A stretch of 51,050 bases of DNA from Phoronis australis (lineage: Eukaryota; Phoronida; Phoronidae): positions 6,109 to 57,158 of the forward strand of contig NMRA01001050.1 in the NCBI GenBank assembly GCA_002633005.1, read 5' to 3'. Numbering within the stretch: position 1 is the stretch's first letter; every line of letters starts with the position of its first letter. Of this stretch, positions 11,001 through 25,600 are shown one piece after another. The notes under the pieces were generated by a model, which was not told the origin of the DNA, searched no databases, and worked only from the letters and a program-made list of their open reading frames with translations. The position numbers and the translations under genes were made by a program.

Positions 11001-14000
11001 AAGCTACTGCATCTGTGCTGAATATCAGTTAATATTTTGCTGCCCATGTGTGGGACAACAATAGCAATGTGATGGTGAGGTCATGTTCGAGAAGTTCAAA
11101 ACACTGAAGAGTATGTTGTGTAACCTAGTGCTTTTGCACGACCATGTGACTGACCATGTGACTGGCCATGTGACTGACCATGTGACTTGGTGGTTTTGCT
11201 ACCTTTCAACTGTTCCAAAGTGAAAACAACAAAGTCTAGTTTTGAAATGCATTGCTTTATAGGATGTTAGGATCTTTACCCTACGAGAGAGCACTTATTG
11301 TTGGCTAAGTTGACCAGTAATGGCAACACCAGGTGTCACAGACTGTATGACTGTTTACTTGGTTGACATGTTCTTATTTGTGACTAAGTTGGCTGGTAAT
11401 GGCACCACCAGGTGTCGCTCACCGTACGACTGTGTTTATTTAGTTGGGATGCTCTTATTTGTGACTAAGTTGGTCGATAATGATACCTCCAGGTGTCGCA
11501 GACCATATGACTGTTTGTTTAGTCCTGGTAAACAGCACACTTCCCTTTCAGAGTGTCGCCCAAAACACTGCTGACATTCTGCACCAACGGAGTGTTACTT
11601 CGGACACTTATGGGAGGGGAGAATGCACTGTCCACCGTCACGCACATCATTGTGGTAGGTCACATAATTCTTACACATAGATCATGCTCTGCTCACAATT
11701 AGGTCAGTATGGTTCTAGCAAATAGGTCACACTCTGCTAGATAGTTCCTATGCTTAGTTCCAAGTGTATGTCAACTATTGCTCGTAAATTGGTCTGAGGA
11801 TGTTGATAAATAGGTCACGCATTGCTAATTAAGTAGTGCACTCTGTGCTATTAAATTAGTCGCATAGTTCTATCAGGTAGTATAATGATAATAATAATGG
11901 ATGACCACCTTAATTTGTAGGATAATGTTCGACAAAATTTTTTTTTCGTAGAATTTGTTTTTCTTCTGATTTAGTCATTGGTAAGTCATCCCTATTACAG
12001 GTGTTATAAGTGACTTCATCCGTAATTTCTTTTCCCGTCTAATATGAGAACGCTAATGATGGAGGCAAGTTTACTGTTATTAATTTTCCATACTTTAACA
12101 AGTTGAACGTTTATATTAATATGCAGTTGCTTTGTCCTGGCAGGATGAGGTGCATGAGAGGGACAGGTTCAGTGACTTCCTTCTAATTGCTGTGCGCCAA
12201 CTGTTACCACGGTTCAAGCATCTCAAGTTAGTTCTGATGAGTGCTACACTCAACTCACAGTTGTTTCTACAGTACTTTGACAACTGTCCGCTCATCAAAG
12301 GTTAGATAACGTCAGTTTATGGGGACATTTGTCATTTTACTTTATACTGTTTTACTTCATGGATTTCTTAACGGCCATTCCCACTCGTATTGTATTTAAT
12401 ATTTACGTTTGAATTATAATTGGTTGACAATAAATCACCAGAATTCTCCTGATGTCTTTACTGCCATGGTGGCAACTAAAACTTAACCGCTGTGATGCGC
12501 AACTTTCAATAACCTAGGTCTGTAGCAATAACAACCTGCCAGTACTTCTAAATTCTAATCGGATTGAGGAACAAGAAGAGACGGATGAATGGCTCAAGTC
12601 AAAAGTTGTGTTTTTTAGCAGAAGGTGAGAGTTTATCACCGGTTTAACTTTAATAAAGCTTTGATGAATTTCTCAGATTCTGTCAAAAATTTTGAAGCTT
12701 CTTAATTACAGTGCCTGGCAAGTTACATGATGTCAAGGAGTTCTACTTGGAGGACATTCTGAAATGGACAAGCTACTCTAATGCCAAAATGGAAAAGTTC
12801 AAAAAAGAAAAGGAAAAAGGTACTAAGTTTTTGTTACAAAAATGAGAAGTAGTGCTTTTGCGTTTGGTTATTAATTTCAGTTTTTTAAGAATTTCACTAT
12901 TTGATTTGCTGTGTTTGGTTTAAATATTCTAGATTAACAGGACTTAGGCGTTATCTCCTTTCGGTATTCTCCATAATAGGGTGCTATGTCCTCTTTTAAT
13001 TACGCTCAATACTTTACTGCAGAGCAGAACTTACATCACCTGTATTTAACAAAAATATTCCACCAATTTTAGGTGCTCAAGTGTATTACACCTTTTTCGA
13101 TTTTGGTAATTACACAACACTGCGTCTGTACAAGACTGACTGAGGTATTAAATGTCTAACCCCTTGCCTGATTCTAGTACGAGTTACAATTAAGTACTCT
13201 GTTTCTGTATTGTATAATGCAGATAAGGCCCTTATCAACTTTGTGTTGTATAATGCAGAGGAGGCCCATTTCAACCTTACCATGTTGTATCATGCAAAGA
13301 AGGCACCCATCAACCTTGCCATCTTGTATGGTGCTGAGAACATCCATATCGACCTTCCCATGTCCTTTAATGCGGAGAAGGTCCATATCAATCTTCCCAT
13401 GTCGTATAATGTTGAGGTCCATATCAACTTACCCTGAAATGCAGAGAAGTCCATATCAACCGTACCGATCATTGTATAAGGCTGAGAAGGTCCGTATCAA
13501 CCTTACCATGCTGTATAATGCAGAGAAGGTCCATATCAACCTTACCATGTTGTATAATGCTGAGAAGGTCCATATCAACCTTACCATGTTGTATAACGCT
13601 GAGAAGGTCCATATCAACCTGACCATGTTGTATAGTGCTGAGAAGGTCCATATCAACCTGACCATGTTGTATAGTGCTGAGAAGGTCCATATCAACCTTA
13701 CCATGGTGTATAATGCAGAGAAAGGTCCATATCAACCTTACCATGTTGTATAGTGCTGAGAAGGTCCATATCAACCTTACCATGTTGTATAATGCAGAGA
13801 AGGTCCATATCAACCTTACCATGTTGTATAATGCAGAGAAGGCCCACATCAAGCAGCTGGAAGAGTGGTGCACAATGGAGTTACCTGGCCGGACTAAACC
13901 TGTCGACATCTCTGAGCAGACCAGAGAGAGGCTTTCTGATGTAAGTGGCTTTTAAAATTAGTTAATGAATTTTAAATTAAAAACCAGCTTTACTCAACGA

Positions 14001-17000
14001 TCGTCACCTGACACACTAGACAAAAGTGTCTTCCATTCGATGTCACTTGATTCACTAGTGTCTTCCATATAAGATTGCAGTATGCACAATGAGTCCTCCT
14101 CCAAATTCTTATCAAGGCACATTTATTTACATTCTTTTTCTTAATAATTATTTTACAGTAAATAGTATTTAATTATGGTTTCATGTTTAAAGTGTTATAA
14201 ATTATTTTAGTTGAACATTGAGAAAGAGGAGCTTGATGATTGGCTGAAAACAGAGATGGACAACTTACTGAGTGAGGCCTTTCTGGGAGGTGATGAGAAT
14301 GTGTTTACACAGATATTTCACTTCATAATGAGCGAGAATGTCAGCGGTGAGCAATCCACATGCATCTTCTATCTTCTATTTCATTTTCCTTACTGTCTCT
14401 GGTTTTAAAGCTACTCTTAAGTTCTTAGGGTTTGACAGCTGTCATTCTCTAGACAGGAGTCCTTCCTACTTTTAGTTACTGGTTAATTAATTTTTTTTTG
14501 TATCATTCTTGCTGTCAGTTCATTACCATCACAGTGTGACAGGAATCACTTTCCCTCTTTAATTATGCCTATTTTGTATTTACATGTCACCATTTCAGTT
14601 GACTACTGTCACTCAGAGACTGGTGCCACACCCCTCATGATAGCAGCTGGGCGGGGATTCCTCAATGCCCTGGAGAGCCTGCTTAACCTGGGGGCGTCGA
14701 CTAATGTGCGCACGTCCAATGACTGGACAGCACTTGACTGGGCCAAAAAGTTCCATCAGACTGAGGCTGTGGTGTTGTTGGAGTCTTTCATGTGAGTAAC
14801 ATTCTGTATTGGTGTGCTTTTTAACTGTTAACACTGGCGTCTGTTAGGTGTTAGCAGACAAAATTGAACTTTCCATGTTAAATTATATTTTGCTGTAATT
14901 TTTTGTTTTATTTGTTTTTTTTTGCGGTGAGTTTATTAACTCTGGTTTCAAGTAAATAAATTGATTAGTTAGACTTCTATGGTTAATAAAAACAACGGAT
15001 TTAAAACGGCTTGACGTGTTTTGGTATTGTTTATTTATTAAATAAACACCATCATCAGGAGAGAGAACATAGTGACCACCTAGGTGAGCCCCTGGCACTC
15101 CCTGTAACTGACTATCTGTGCTTCATCACTTGTTGTTGGGCCTAACTAGGTGGCCACTATGTTCTCTCTTCTTCTGAAGATGGTGTTTAAATAAACGACA
15201 CCAAAACTACTACTTGCTATCATGGAGAACTTCGGGTTAAATTTACTGTTTTTCCTAGTCTGTATTTTGTTGCCTAAATTGAAAAACAGATGAATTAAAT
15301 CACTTATAATTATTATATTAGCTAGTAAGTCTTAAAATCATTGTCGTTATATGCCTTTCTACAAAAGGACTTGATTTAGGTTACCAATAAGAACACTGAA
15401 GCTATTGGCGATTCAAGAAAACACTGTCTTTTAAATTCATTTCAGATGAGCAACCCTAACTGCATTCAAAAATGGCACATATACACATTGCCTGGGTATT
15501 GAGCTCCCATGTCATTCTGCAACAGCTCGATAAATGATAAAATTAATGTATTTGGTTAAGAATTACTGACTGCATTATGACAGTAACTGGGTTGAAGCTC
15601 AAACTGTAAAATTGGTGAAATTATGGCATAGATATAATGCCATGACTACTATACGACACCATTCTTCATGAATGTTAACATGGCTGCCATCGCATGTTGT
15701 ATCTTGTTTGACCCCTGTTTATACCCCAGGTCATCTGAGACTTGCACCAGTGATGAGATCAGCCTGGATAAGGCAGCCAAAGATGTCGACCCTGGTGACC
15801 AAGAGTTGCTTAGCCTCTATCACCATAGCTTTGATGACGAGAAGGTTGACCTTGACCTTATTGCTGCACTATTGTATAAAGTGCACACGACACAACGGGA
15901 AGGTGAGAAGACTGCTGCTGGCAGTACAAAAATTAAGTTTGGGTGATTTTTACCTCAATGAGGTCACTTTATATAAAGTTTTGACAAAGACTTATTCTGC
16001 GACTGTTGTTGGCTTACAAAAGTCGTCTGCTACACAGTACATGTCAAAAGTAACGTGAGAAATGCTGTTTTCCTGTCGTGACAGTTGTAACGGGTCATTC
16101 TCGCTACTGTGATGGCGAGTTCTGGTGGAGCTCAGCTGTTATAATGGGGGAAGTCCCTTTTGTCTGATTATTTTCGGCCTGTACTGTTTATTGGCTTATC
16201 CTCACAAATGATAGCTCAACTCAGTACCTTCAACTGATGCTTTTTCCTGAGTTTTAAAGCCCCACTTTCTCCATACTCTTAGATTTTATCAATATGTACA
16301 CACATTGTTGAGATCAATGTCTTCAAAGTGTGTCCACCATTTTAGGTGCCATCTTGGTGTTCTTGCCTGGTTACGATGAAATTGTAACTCTACGTGAGAT
16401 CATTCTCACTGGCGACAAGCGATTCGTGGACTCTAACCGCTATATTTTGTACACACTCCACTCAGCCATGCAGTCCTCGGATCAGAAGCAGGTGTTCAAG
16501 AACCCACCACCAGGTGTCAGGAAGATTGTAAGTGCTGCCGTGGGTTCTTTACATCAGTACCACTTTGGCCGTTACATAGATTTACTGGATGTTGCTGATA
16601 TTTTGGTTTTATTTGCCATCTCACATTGTTCACTGTCAACAAAGCGCAGCCGGGTATACCATTATGTGTTGTACACTTGGCTGGATGTAATTAACCAAAT
16701 CAGAAGTGTTAGTTATTATTGCTTGTTGATGACAGCTGATAAGGTCAAATTTTTTGACATGTACACAGCATGCTTCATGTCACAGGTCATGACATGTACA
16801 CAACATGCTTCATGTCACAGGTCATGACATGTACACAACATGCTTCATGTCACAGGTCATGACAGTGTTCCTTTCTGTACATTTACTCTAATTGTAGGCC
16901 TGTTTTCTCCAAATGATTTCTTGTTTTCAAGTTGCCCCTGGTTTACAGCAGTTGTAAATCGTACATAATGGAGTGGCACGATTATTGACTTACAGTTGAC

Positions 17001-19645
17001 CATCTTTTGCTTTTCAAACCCCACAGATGCTTACATTATCTCACTTTTAATATCTGAATACAGCAGAATGACATTGGATTAAGCTTGTACATTCAGTACT
17101 TTATTCTAATATTCTGTCTATGTTTGCAGATTCTGTCGACGAACCTTGCTGAGACCAGTGTCACCATCAACGATGTCGTGTTCGTCATCGACTGTGGTAA
17201 GATCAAGGAGAAGTCGTATGATGCACTCACCTCTGTGTCGATGCTCAAGACGAACTGGGTGTCACGTGCCAACGCTCTACAGAGAAAGGGCAGGTACGCA
17301 CTGTGTACAGTTAGCGAACTATGACAAATTGAGTGTGATGTGCCAACGCTTTACAGAGAAATGGCATATTATGTACTGCGTAGAGTTAGCAGTCTGTCAA
17401 ACTGGGTATTGCATACCAATGCTCTATTGAGAATGGGCAGGTATGGAATGTGTACATTTAGCAAACTATGACAAACTGGATGAATAATTAAGAGTACTTC
17501 AGCCAAAAGAACTAAATAGATGTTATTTATTGTGCCTGTCCTCTGTTGGATTTTTATAACAGTGGGCAAGTTGGAGAGCGGGATTTTGACAAATTTTAGA
17601 GATTTTTGTCGTCATAAAATGAATATTTTGCTACACTTTTGTGCATCACAACTTAACCAAAGCTTGTCATTGTCCAGTTGAAACAAGGATGTGAAATAGT
17701 TTGTGAGACCCTTCAAAAACATACCTCAGTATGCTGTTTTGCTGGACTTCTCTGTTACTAACTACTGAATACTTTAGGTCAACAATTTGTCACTTGAATT
17801 ATTGATAGTTTTGAAGTATTTTGCAACATTTTGAACTAAAGTTCTTTAAAAACGAAAATCATGAAAAATAGATATCTGGTGTCACAAGATGTACTGTTTA
17901 TCTTGGTGATGTGTTATGTTTCCACCGATGAGGTTTTGACTTAACAAATGATGGAAATATCATGTATTGGATGTGTGTATAAATACCGTATATTGCAAAT
18001 CGGTAAATTCTGAAATCCTTATTGTCTATTTAATCTAATTGTTTTTACTTTGATCTAAAAGCATAGAAATTTAGAAAATTACCTGGTGTTAACATTTGTT
18101 GTGGGACAGGTTAATATTGATATTTTGCCGAATCTGTTTCACAATGAAACAGTGAGAGTAAAAGCTCACACATGAAAAAATTTGCAGTCACCCCTCTACA
18201 CCTTGGTGTTTTTAGGTAAACTTAGTGTGAAGTGAACATTCTGTTACCATATTTTGTTTTTTGTCTACTTTGTACCTGATGATGATATTTGATGAATATT
18301 GAAATTTCATTTTCATGCTGTGTCTTTTTTGTTTTCTGTTTCTTACTTCTAATTTGGCGAAAATTTATGAAATGTGTATCCTGGAACATTTATGGACACC
18401 TCGTGGAAAGAAGTTTGTGTGAGAATTATGAGAGATTGGGATAGTATATGTCTGGTCTTACGCTATGTATTGCAGGGCGGGACGTTGTCAGGCAGGTGTG
18501 TGTTACCACCTGTTCAGTCGTCTTAGGTACACCAACATGCAGGAGTTTCAGGAACCAGAACTACTCAGGTACCCTCTACAGGTAGGTAGATGTACTGCTT
18601 GGATATGTTTTTATTACATTATATATTTTTACGGAATACGATTGTTTTACCTGTTTCTACATTATCTGCGACACAGCATTTGTCTTACTTTTAATTTCTA
18701 AATGCTTCCGCTCTTTGTTTGCTCTAGCTCAGATATGGTTTGCATGGAGAGACACAGTGTAAACCATTGATTTGGAGAATAGCCTTTTGCGTGGTCTCTA
18801 ATTATGGGTGGTTGTTGAAGAAACAAAGTCCATGTCTGCCTAACTAATAGCTCTTTCATACTCCCTATATTGTTTGCAGTTGGTAACTAGTAATTGAATG
18901 TAGTGTAACCCATTTTCTCATATGACCCGAAATGTGTTACAACCCGACTCGTTAATAACAGCGAGTAAGTAATTTTTTTGATATTACTTGGGCGAATCAC
19001 AAAATAGTGCAAAGTAGAAATCCATGCGCCGCCTTACATTTTATAGTCTGCAAAACACTAATATCAACAACCAAACACGCACCAACCAAACAATGCAGGA
19101 ATTGCGGCAAGCCTCGGGATTTTGATGAAATTTCCGAGAAGTTTTGCCCATGTCATAAACCTGAGACTCGTGCATGATTCTCTATGTCTCTCATTGATTG
19201 CTATGTGGTGGCTTATTGAACTCCTGACACCAGAGGTCTCCCCTGTGTGTATCCAGCTACTCAATGTCTTCACAACATGTGCCTAACATTGGTCTCCTAT
19301 ATTACAGGAGATCTGTCTACACACCAAACTGCTGGCACCGGTGGGCTGTTCTATTGCTGACTACCTGTCCATGGCCCCCCAACCTCCTTCTTACCTGGTC
19401 ACTAAAAGTGCTGTGCAAATTCTAAAGGTAAGTCTGTGCGGTCTAATACTGCCCCTAGCTGTAGAACTGCTACTGTGTGAAGTCTTGTTATCCATTATCT
19501 GGTGAGATTTGCTCCACTAAGAGCTGAAGAATTCAGCAGTGGTGATGATGAAAGGTATAGGAACTAGTAAAATGGAACCAGACTGAAATAGTGCACACTG
19601 TTGTTAAAAGAGTGGACACATGCAGACGCACGCGCACGCGCACGC

Positions 19646-19685
<40 letters not shown>

Positions 19686-22600
19686 CTATTTGTCCCTGGA
19701 AATTACTTTGAATACATGTTATCTCTCAGTTTATGCAACTGCTCAGTTCCATGGCAGTACTAGCCAAACCAATCTCAAATCTCATTTGAAACACAGAAAT
19801 TAAACCAGAACCATGGCTATGTCCTGCACCAAGTGTTCTTGGACGAGTAAGCCATTTTTTCGTAATAACCATGAAGCTGAGATTGGTTATACTATCCGAT
19901 CTTTCAGTGGGTAAGTATTACTTTGTTGGGGAAACTTAATAATTGGCACCTGGTCTGTAATTGAACGAGGTACAACGCCGCGATCCAGACAAAGGTCGCT
20001 TGTTCTCAAAGGGAATTATTTGGCCGCAAGAGAAAGTTGTCTAGATGCTGAGCTCCATTTTCATAACCATTCTTTTGACATGAAAGAATGGTTATGATTC
20101 CATATCGATAGAAAAAGAATGGCCGAGTTTAACCATGATTAGATAAGAACTGCAACTTGTTTGATACTNACCTCCATACTTATTATCAATATTGTCCTAC
20201 ATCACCTCCATACTTATTATCAATATTGTCCTACATCACCTCCATACTTATTATCAATATTGTCCTACATCACCTCCATACTTATTATCAATATTGTCCT
20301 ACATCACCTCCATACTTATTATCAATATTGTCCTACATCACCTCCATACTTATTATCAATATTGTCCTACATCACCTCCATACTTATTATCAATATTGTC
20401 CTACATCACCTCCATACTTATTATCAATATTGTCCTACATCACCTCCATACTTATTATCAATATTGTCCTACATCTCCTTTAAAGTTTATAACTCCATAC
20501 TTCTTACTTCTATTTTATTGTACAATCAGTTTTTGAACAAAACATAAAAATAAAACAAAAAACTTGTCATGGGAACATTTTTCAGACATTTCATTGAACT
20601 TGACATTTCTATGTGTTGGGGTTAGTTTGTGAGGTAATGTACTGTAGTTTGCTTTGGAACTATTGGTTGTATAGTCTCTGATGATGCTTGACTGAAGTTC
20701 AGCAAAATGTGTGATGGCGTAATTTCTGTACATATTGAAATATGAATTTCCTTGCGAAAATAATTTAGCGTTATTTAATTGATTCTTCTAGTTCTACTGC
20801 CTATCATGCCATCTCAGCGGCGTGCAGTGAACCTGATCCGGCGTAAGTTTGCCTCGGGCACTTATAGTGATCACATGGCCCTGCTGCGAGTGTTCCAGGG
20901 TTGGCAACGAGCTCGCAGTGACGGCTGGGAGAAGGCGTTCTGTGAGAAGAACTATCTGTCTTCAGCTACCATGGAAATGATTGTGGGAATGAGGTGATAC
21001 AAGTCTCCATGAGTTGTGTTTTTCCATTGATTTCCTTTCAGTCTGGTGAAAATTTGTCAGGGGTGTACTTTCTATTAATCACATGTCTCTGAAACTGTAA
21101 AGTTCATTGTACTTTTTCAAGGCTTATTTAAGGAAGGCAGCGATAAAATTTTTTATTAAATAGTCTTGCCCAAGGAGACTTAGCAGCAGACGTCAGGCTT
21201 TCAGCAAGGCAATAGAAGTTTTTGAAATTTGCTAGTCAGCACCATTGAAACAGTGGTCCATCTGAGATTCATAGATGAAGTCACTTGAAGGAAGCCCCCA
21301 TCGCATTAACGTGCTATACTTTAGCCTGTTGTCCCTTTTTAGATATTAAAAGGACCACCCAAGGAATATATAGAGTATCCTTAGTTTTGTTTTTGCTTAT
21401 TTTTGTGTTTCATTCTGTGCAGAACCCAGTTGCTGGGTCAGTTGAGAGCATCTGGGTTTGTGCGGGCGCGAGGTGGTGGTGATATACGGGACCTCAACAC
21501 CAACTCGGAGAACTGGGCCGTGGTCAAGGCTGCCCTGTGTGCCGGCACCTACCCTAACCTCATGAAGGTCAACCGCAACCGGTCCAAGCTAGTCACTGTG
21601 TAAGTAGTACTTATTATAACCAACAGGGGGGTTTTCTTGGGTAGTCTTCTTGAAGATATTATTTTGACCAGAAAAATAAAACAGCAAAATAGTATGTTTT
21701 TGTGATTTTGTTTGAAATCTTTGATTTCAAACGTCGGCTTCCAAATATGGCAGAATAAGCGTAAGTCACTTGTTACAGTTAACATTGCTTGCTAACTTGT
21801 CATGTTGGGTTATTGCTCTACTTGTAAAGTTTCAGACTGTGACTGTTGAGGTCATGGTTTCGAGTCCAGTTTGGAACTGATTTCAGATACACATTGTTGC
21901 AAATAAGGCCATTCTACACAAAGGAGTAACTCTTGCTACCACGCCTTCAGACCAAGTCTAATGATTGAAATTCATGAGCTAACTACCGCCTCCTAGAGTT
22001 TGATTGATTAATAGTGGGTAGTATTGTTATAGAAAGTATTAGAATTGACTACTTGGAGATTGAAGCTCTTTTGGCACAGACGGCAACAATTTTCCTTGTG
22101 AACGCTTTTGGCTTCCTTGATCCAGTGGTCATCCTCAAACTGATGACTGTTGAAATCTCACATGTGTGACGTCATGATCGGAATGGACGGAGCTGGAAAC
22201 CTGGTTCTTCTGTAGGATGGTGTTATAAGCTGTGCCCAGTTGGAATTGTATAATTACTGTTGAACTCCTTGTATAGCGGATGAGTTGAGATTAGATTGTC
22301 CAAATGTTTCTGTTCTAGTACCCTAACCCTCCTCTTGTTTGACTTTTTCTACTGTAGCTGTTCCCAATCTGCCAAGTTCTGTATGTGCCATGGTATTGTG
22401 CTTTTTAAGATTCTTGGCTGTGGTCTCTAATTGTTTGTTCCTGTGTGATTATGATGGATAGATTTTTTGTTTTGTTTTTGTAATAGCACCGAAGAATTAC
22501 TGTATAATAAGTGTTCTGTAGCCTCAGACAATGTTTCAACAAACTGTGGGCATTCACAATAATTATTACAACGCGTCTGTTACAATTTAAAGAACATTAA

Positions 22601-25600
22601 TTTGGATTATGAATAATCATTGATTATGGCAATTATTTAGATCAAAATTAGTAAAATTTGGTGATTAGTTCTGCCATTGACTGATTGCTGAGTTCTTGTC
22701 CTGCCTTCTTTTAGTTCTGACATCAACGTGCGCTTGCACACGAACTCCGTGCTGAGCCCAGCACCAACTGAGTACTCGCGTGAGAACACACAGGCGGAAG
22801 CTGTTCGCAGTCTGCCCACTGATTGGGTGGTGTTTGACGAGATGACACGTAATGAGCGCCTAGCACATGTCCGCTGCTGTACTGTCATTTCCCCAGTCAC
22901 CGTCTTTTTGTTCGGGGGGCCGGGTAAACTGCCACTTGATGCAATACGTGAAGCTGAGCTGGGAGTATCTGTAGGTGAGGTGACCCCATCGATTTTGGTG
23001 TTTAAACACTATTTCTGTCTCTATTTCTTTGCTACGAATTAAGTTTTATTTCTGTTTTGATCGTTTAAATCCAGACAAGTCCTATTCTTGCTGTCTGAGG
23101 TCGATATATTATTATAGTAATTACGTAAAACTGCATTGAATTTTTGTTTATGTTTAGCTGTTGAAAATCGAAACCAATGCCACTTACATGTAATGCCTGC
23201 AAAACCAATATTAAAATTGCCTTACCATGACGGTATGTTCTGTTGGAATGCTTCATCAGAAAGTCTTAGGGCAGGCTAGGCCTTCCAAAATATGAGAGGT
23301 AATCTCTCAGGTCCAACTGAGTGTTAATATTAATGTTATCTTAGCGTGTATGCCTTGAACTCTTAACTTTTGATACAAGGCATGATTTAGCAAATTTCTT
23401 AAGATCATATTTCAGCTGTGATTTGATCACTTCCATTCAGTAGCAGGTAATCACTTGATTCCAATTAATTGTTGAAAGTGTTGCTATCCTGGTAACTACA
23501 GTTTTTGTTTTAAGTTCCTGGGCCTGAGTTTGGGGAACTGGGCGTAGGTTAACATTCAATTTAAACCAAACACGAACAAATCATGATCTATGATCCGGAG
23601 AGAAGAAATCCACTGAGCCGTGTGTTCTAGTTTTACATTCTCCGGACAGGTATTGATTATGGAAAAATTTAAACGTTTTTTGAAGTCTGACACACTGCCA
23701 ATATCATAGACGTCATCGTGCTCACGGGAAGTGTTGACAACTTTGTGCAAACTCAAAAAATCTTGTTTTGTTCCTGAATTAGTCAGTTCATAACATAATC
23801 TAAAGTGGTGGAAACACTAGGTTCTGTAAAAGAGACGGTTTTAACGTATCTGCGTTTTTTGAGAACCAGTTTTCACCATTGAATAACACGCATCAAACTG
23901 GTTCTCAAAATGCAAGCATGTTATGTAACTATGGCCCTAGGGTTTAGTAACTTTAATGAGCAAAATCCTTGAATTCATGTTTGGAAGCAAGGCAGTGCAG
24001 TTTTAAGTATTAATTTTAAGATTTGTAAAGTATTGTTTCCACAAACTTAAGGTGAAATTACTGTTGTCATGAAATCTTCAGTGGACTATCTCCTCTGTGG
24101 CACACTTTCCATTTGCCCCATGCTGTTTCTTTACCCAGGAAATAACGGAGACCAGAGTTGTACGGAGAACAGCTCGGGTAGTGAAAGTGAGGAACGTGGT
24201 GACACCAAGAGGTCAACAATGAGTCTGGACACCTGTCTTTCATTCCGTGGAGACCTGGAGGCTGTGAACCTGGCACTGCAGCTAAGGCAGAAGTGGCATG
24301 CCCTAATGTTGAGGAGGATGAGGGCGCCGTCGAAACCATGGTCACAAGTTGATGAGGTATGAACTTGCGGGGAATTACAAGGAAATTTAGTCCAAACTCT
24401 ACAAATTATATGAAAAATGAAACTCATTGGAAAAGAAGTCCAAGGTCTCTGATGATACACACACAACTGCTAGTTACTGACTTATTAAAGATAATTTCAA
24501 TATAAATTATTGCTTGACTCTATGTACTTGACTAAGCCTTTATTCAGGAATTGCGAACTGGGAGCATAAAGAAGATATTTCTGTCTTATTTGTCTTAAGT
24601 CACTTTCATGAAACTGCCCCGGAGGCTTTTTACAATCTGTAGTTGATTGGTGCTCTCTGAAAAATAATCATGGTGATTGCCCATGGGTCTTACACAATGC
24701 AAAGTAGGTCCACATGCTTTATAAAATGTAAAATGTCAAAAGTCATCCTCTCCTCACAGACAGATGTCAGGTTGATTAGTATAATGGAAGTATGACTGTT
24801 CCACGTAATGTTCAGTGTAGTGTCGCGGAACACCCTGATTCAGATGCACATCTAGGGTTACACTGGGACACTGGAGAGAATACCGAGTGAAGAAAAACCC
24901 TTCTCAGGTGAAGCAGCACTAGCTTTAAAGGATGTTGTACCCTCTCTCTAGGGGTCATGTCTCTACCAACCCCTCCCATGGGAGGTCCTTGTGGGATTAC
25001 TTCCAGTAAGTTTTTCATTAAGCATGTGATCAAGATGGCTTCCTTGTTTCAGAACGTCGTGCGGACAGTCATTACTGTGTTGACTAGCGAGGAGCAAGGT
25101 CTTGGTCTCCAACAGCCATCAGGGATTGGCCAACGTCCTCGGCCAATGAGTGAGTACTGTATGTATACACCTCTTTCTATCTCTCCGCTTACGCTCACCT
25201 TTCTGTTCCGTTCCCATGAACCGTTGCATTCCGTTGACTGTTGTGTTTATTGAAGGTGTGTACAAGGTATGTTCTTTATTTTGTTTCTTTGTGGCTTCTG
25301 GCCTGCACTTGATGGGTTATCTCCCTTGGTGGGTTGTCTCCCTTGGTCAAAGTAAAACACTACAAAGACCTTTACATTCTAAATTGGAAGGCAGTATTCC
25401 TCCAGCACATTTGAATTAGTGTATACACACTGCGTAGCTTCTTGGAATAGAATTAAGTCAGACAGGTGTTTAACTTTAATTGACAGAATGATAATCTCCA
25501 TTGACTATGCATTGATTGCCCTTTAGTAGAAGTCTTAAAACATAGTGTCATGACCTCAATGACCTATTAACCTGCGACCCCTACCAATGGCACTTGATTA

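Noticed and set aside
13217-13753. 178-codon frame reading as a Ser/Thr/Pro/Cys-rich repeat protein
   Set aside because: It is an alternative frame of the 39-bp array and is not continuous with exon 9.
20157-20547. Three overlapping frames through the 34-bp array
   Set aside because: Simple tandem repeat; 34 is not a multiple of three, so all frames cycle through the same peptide.
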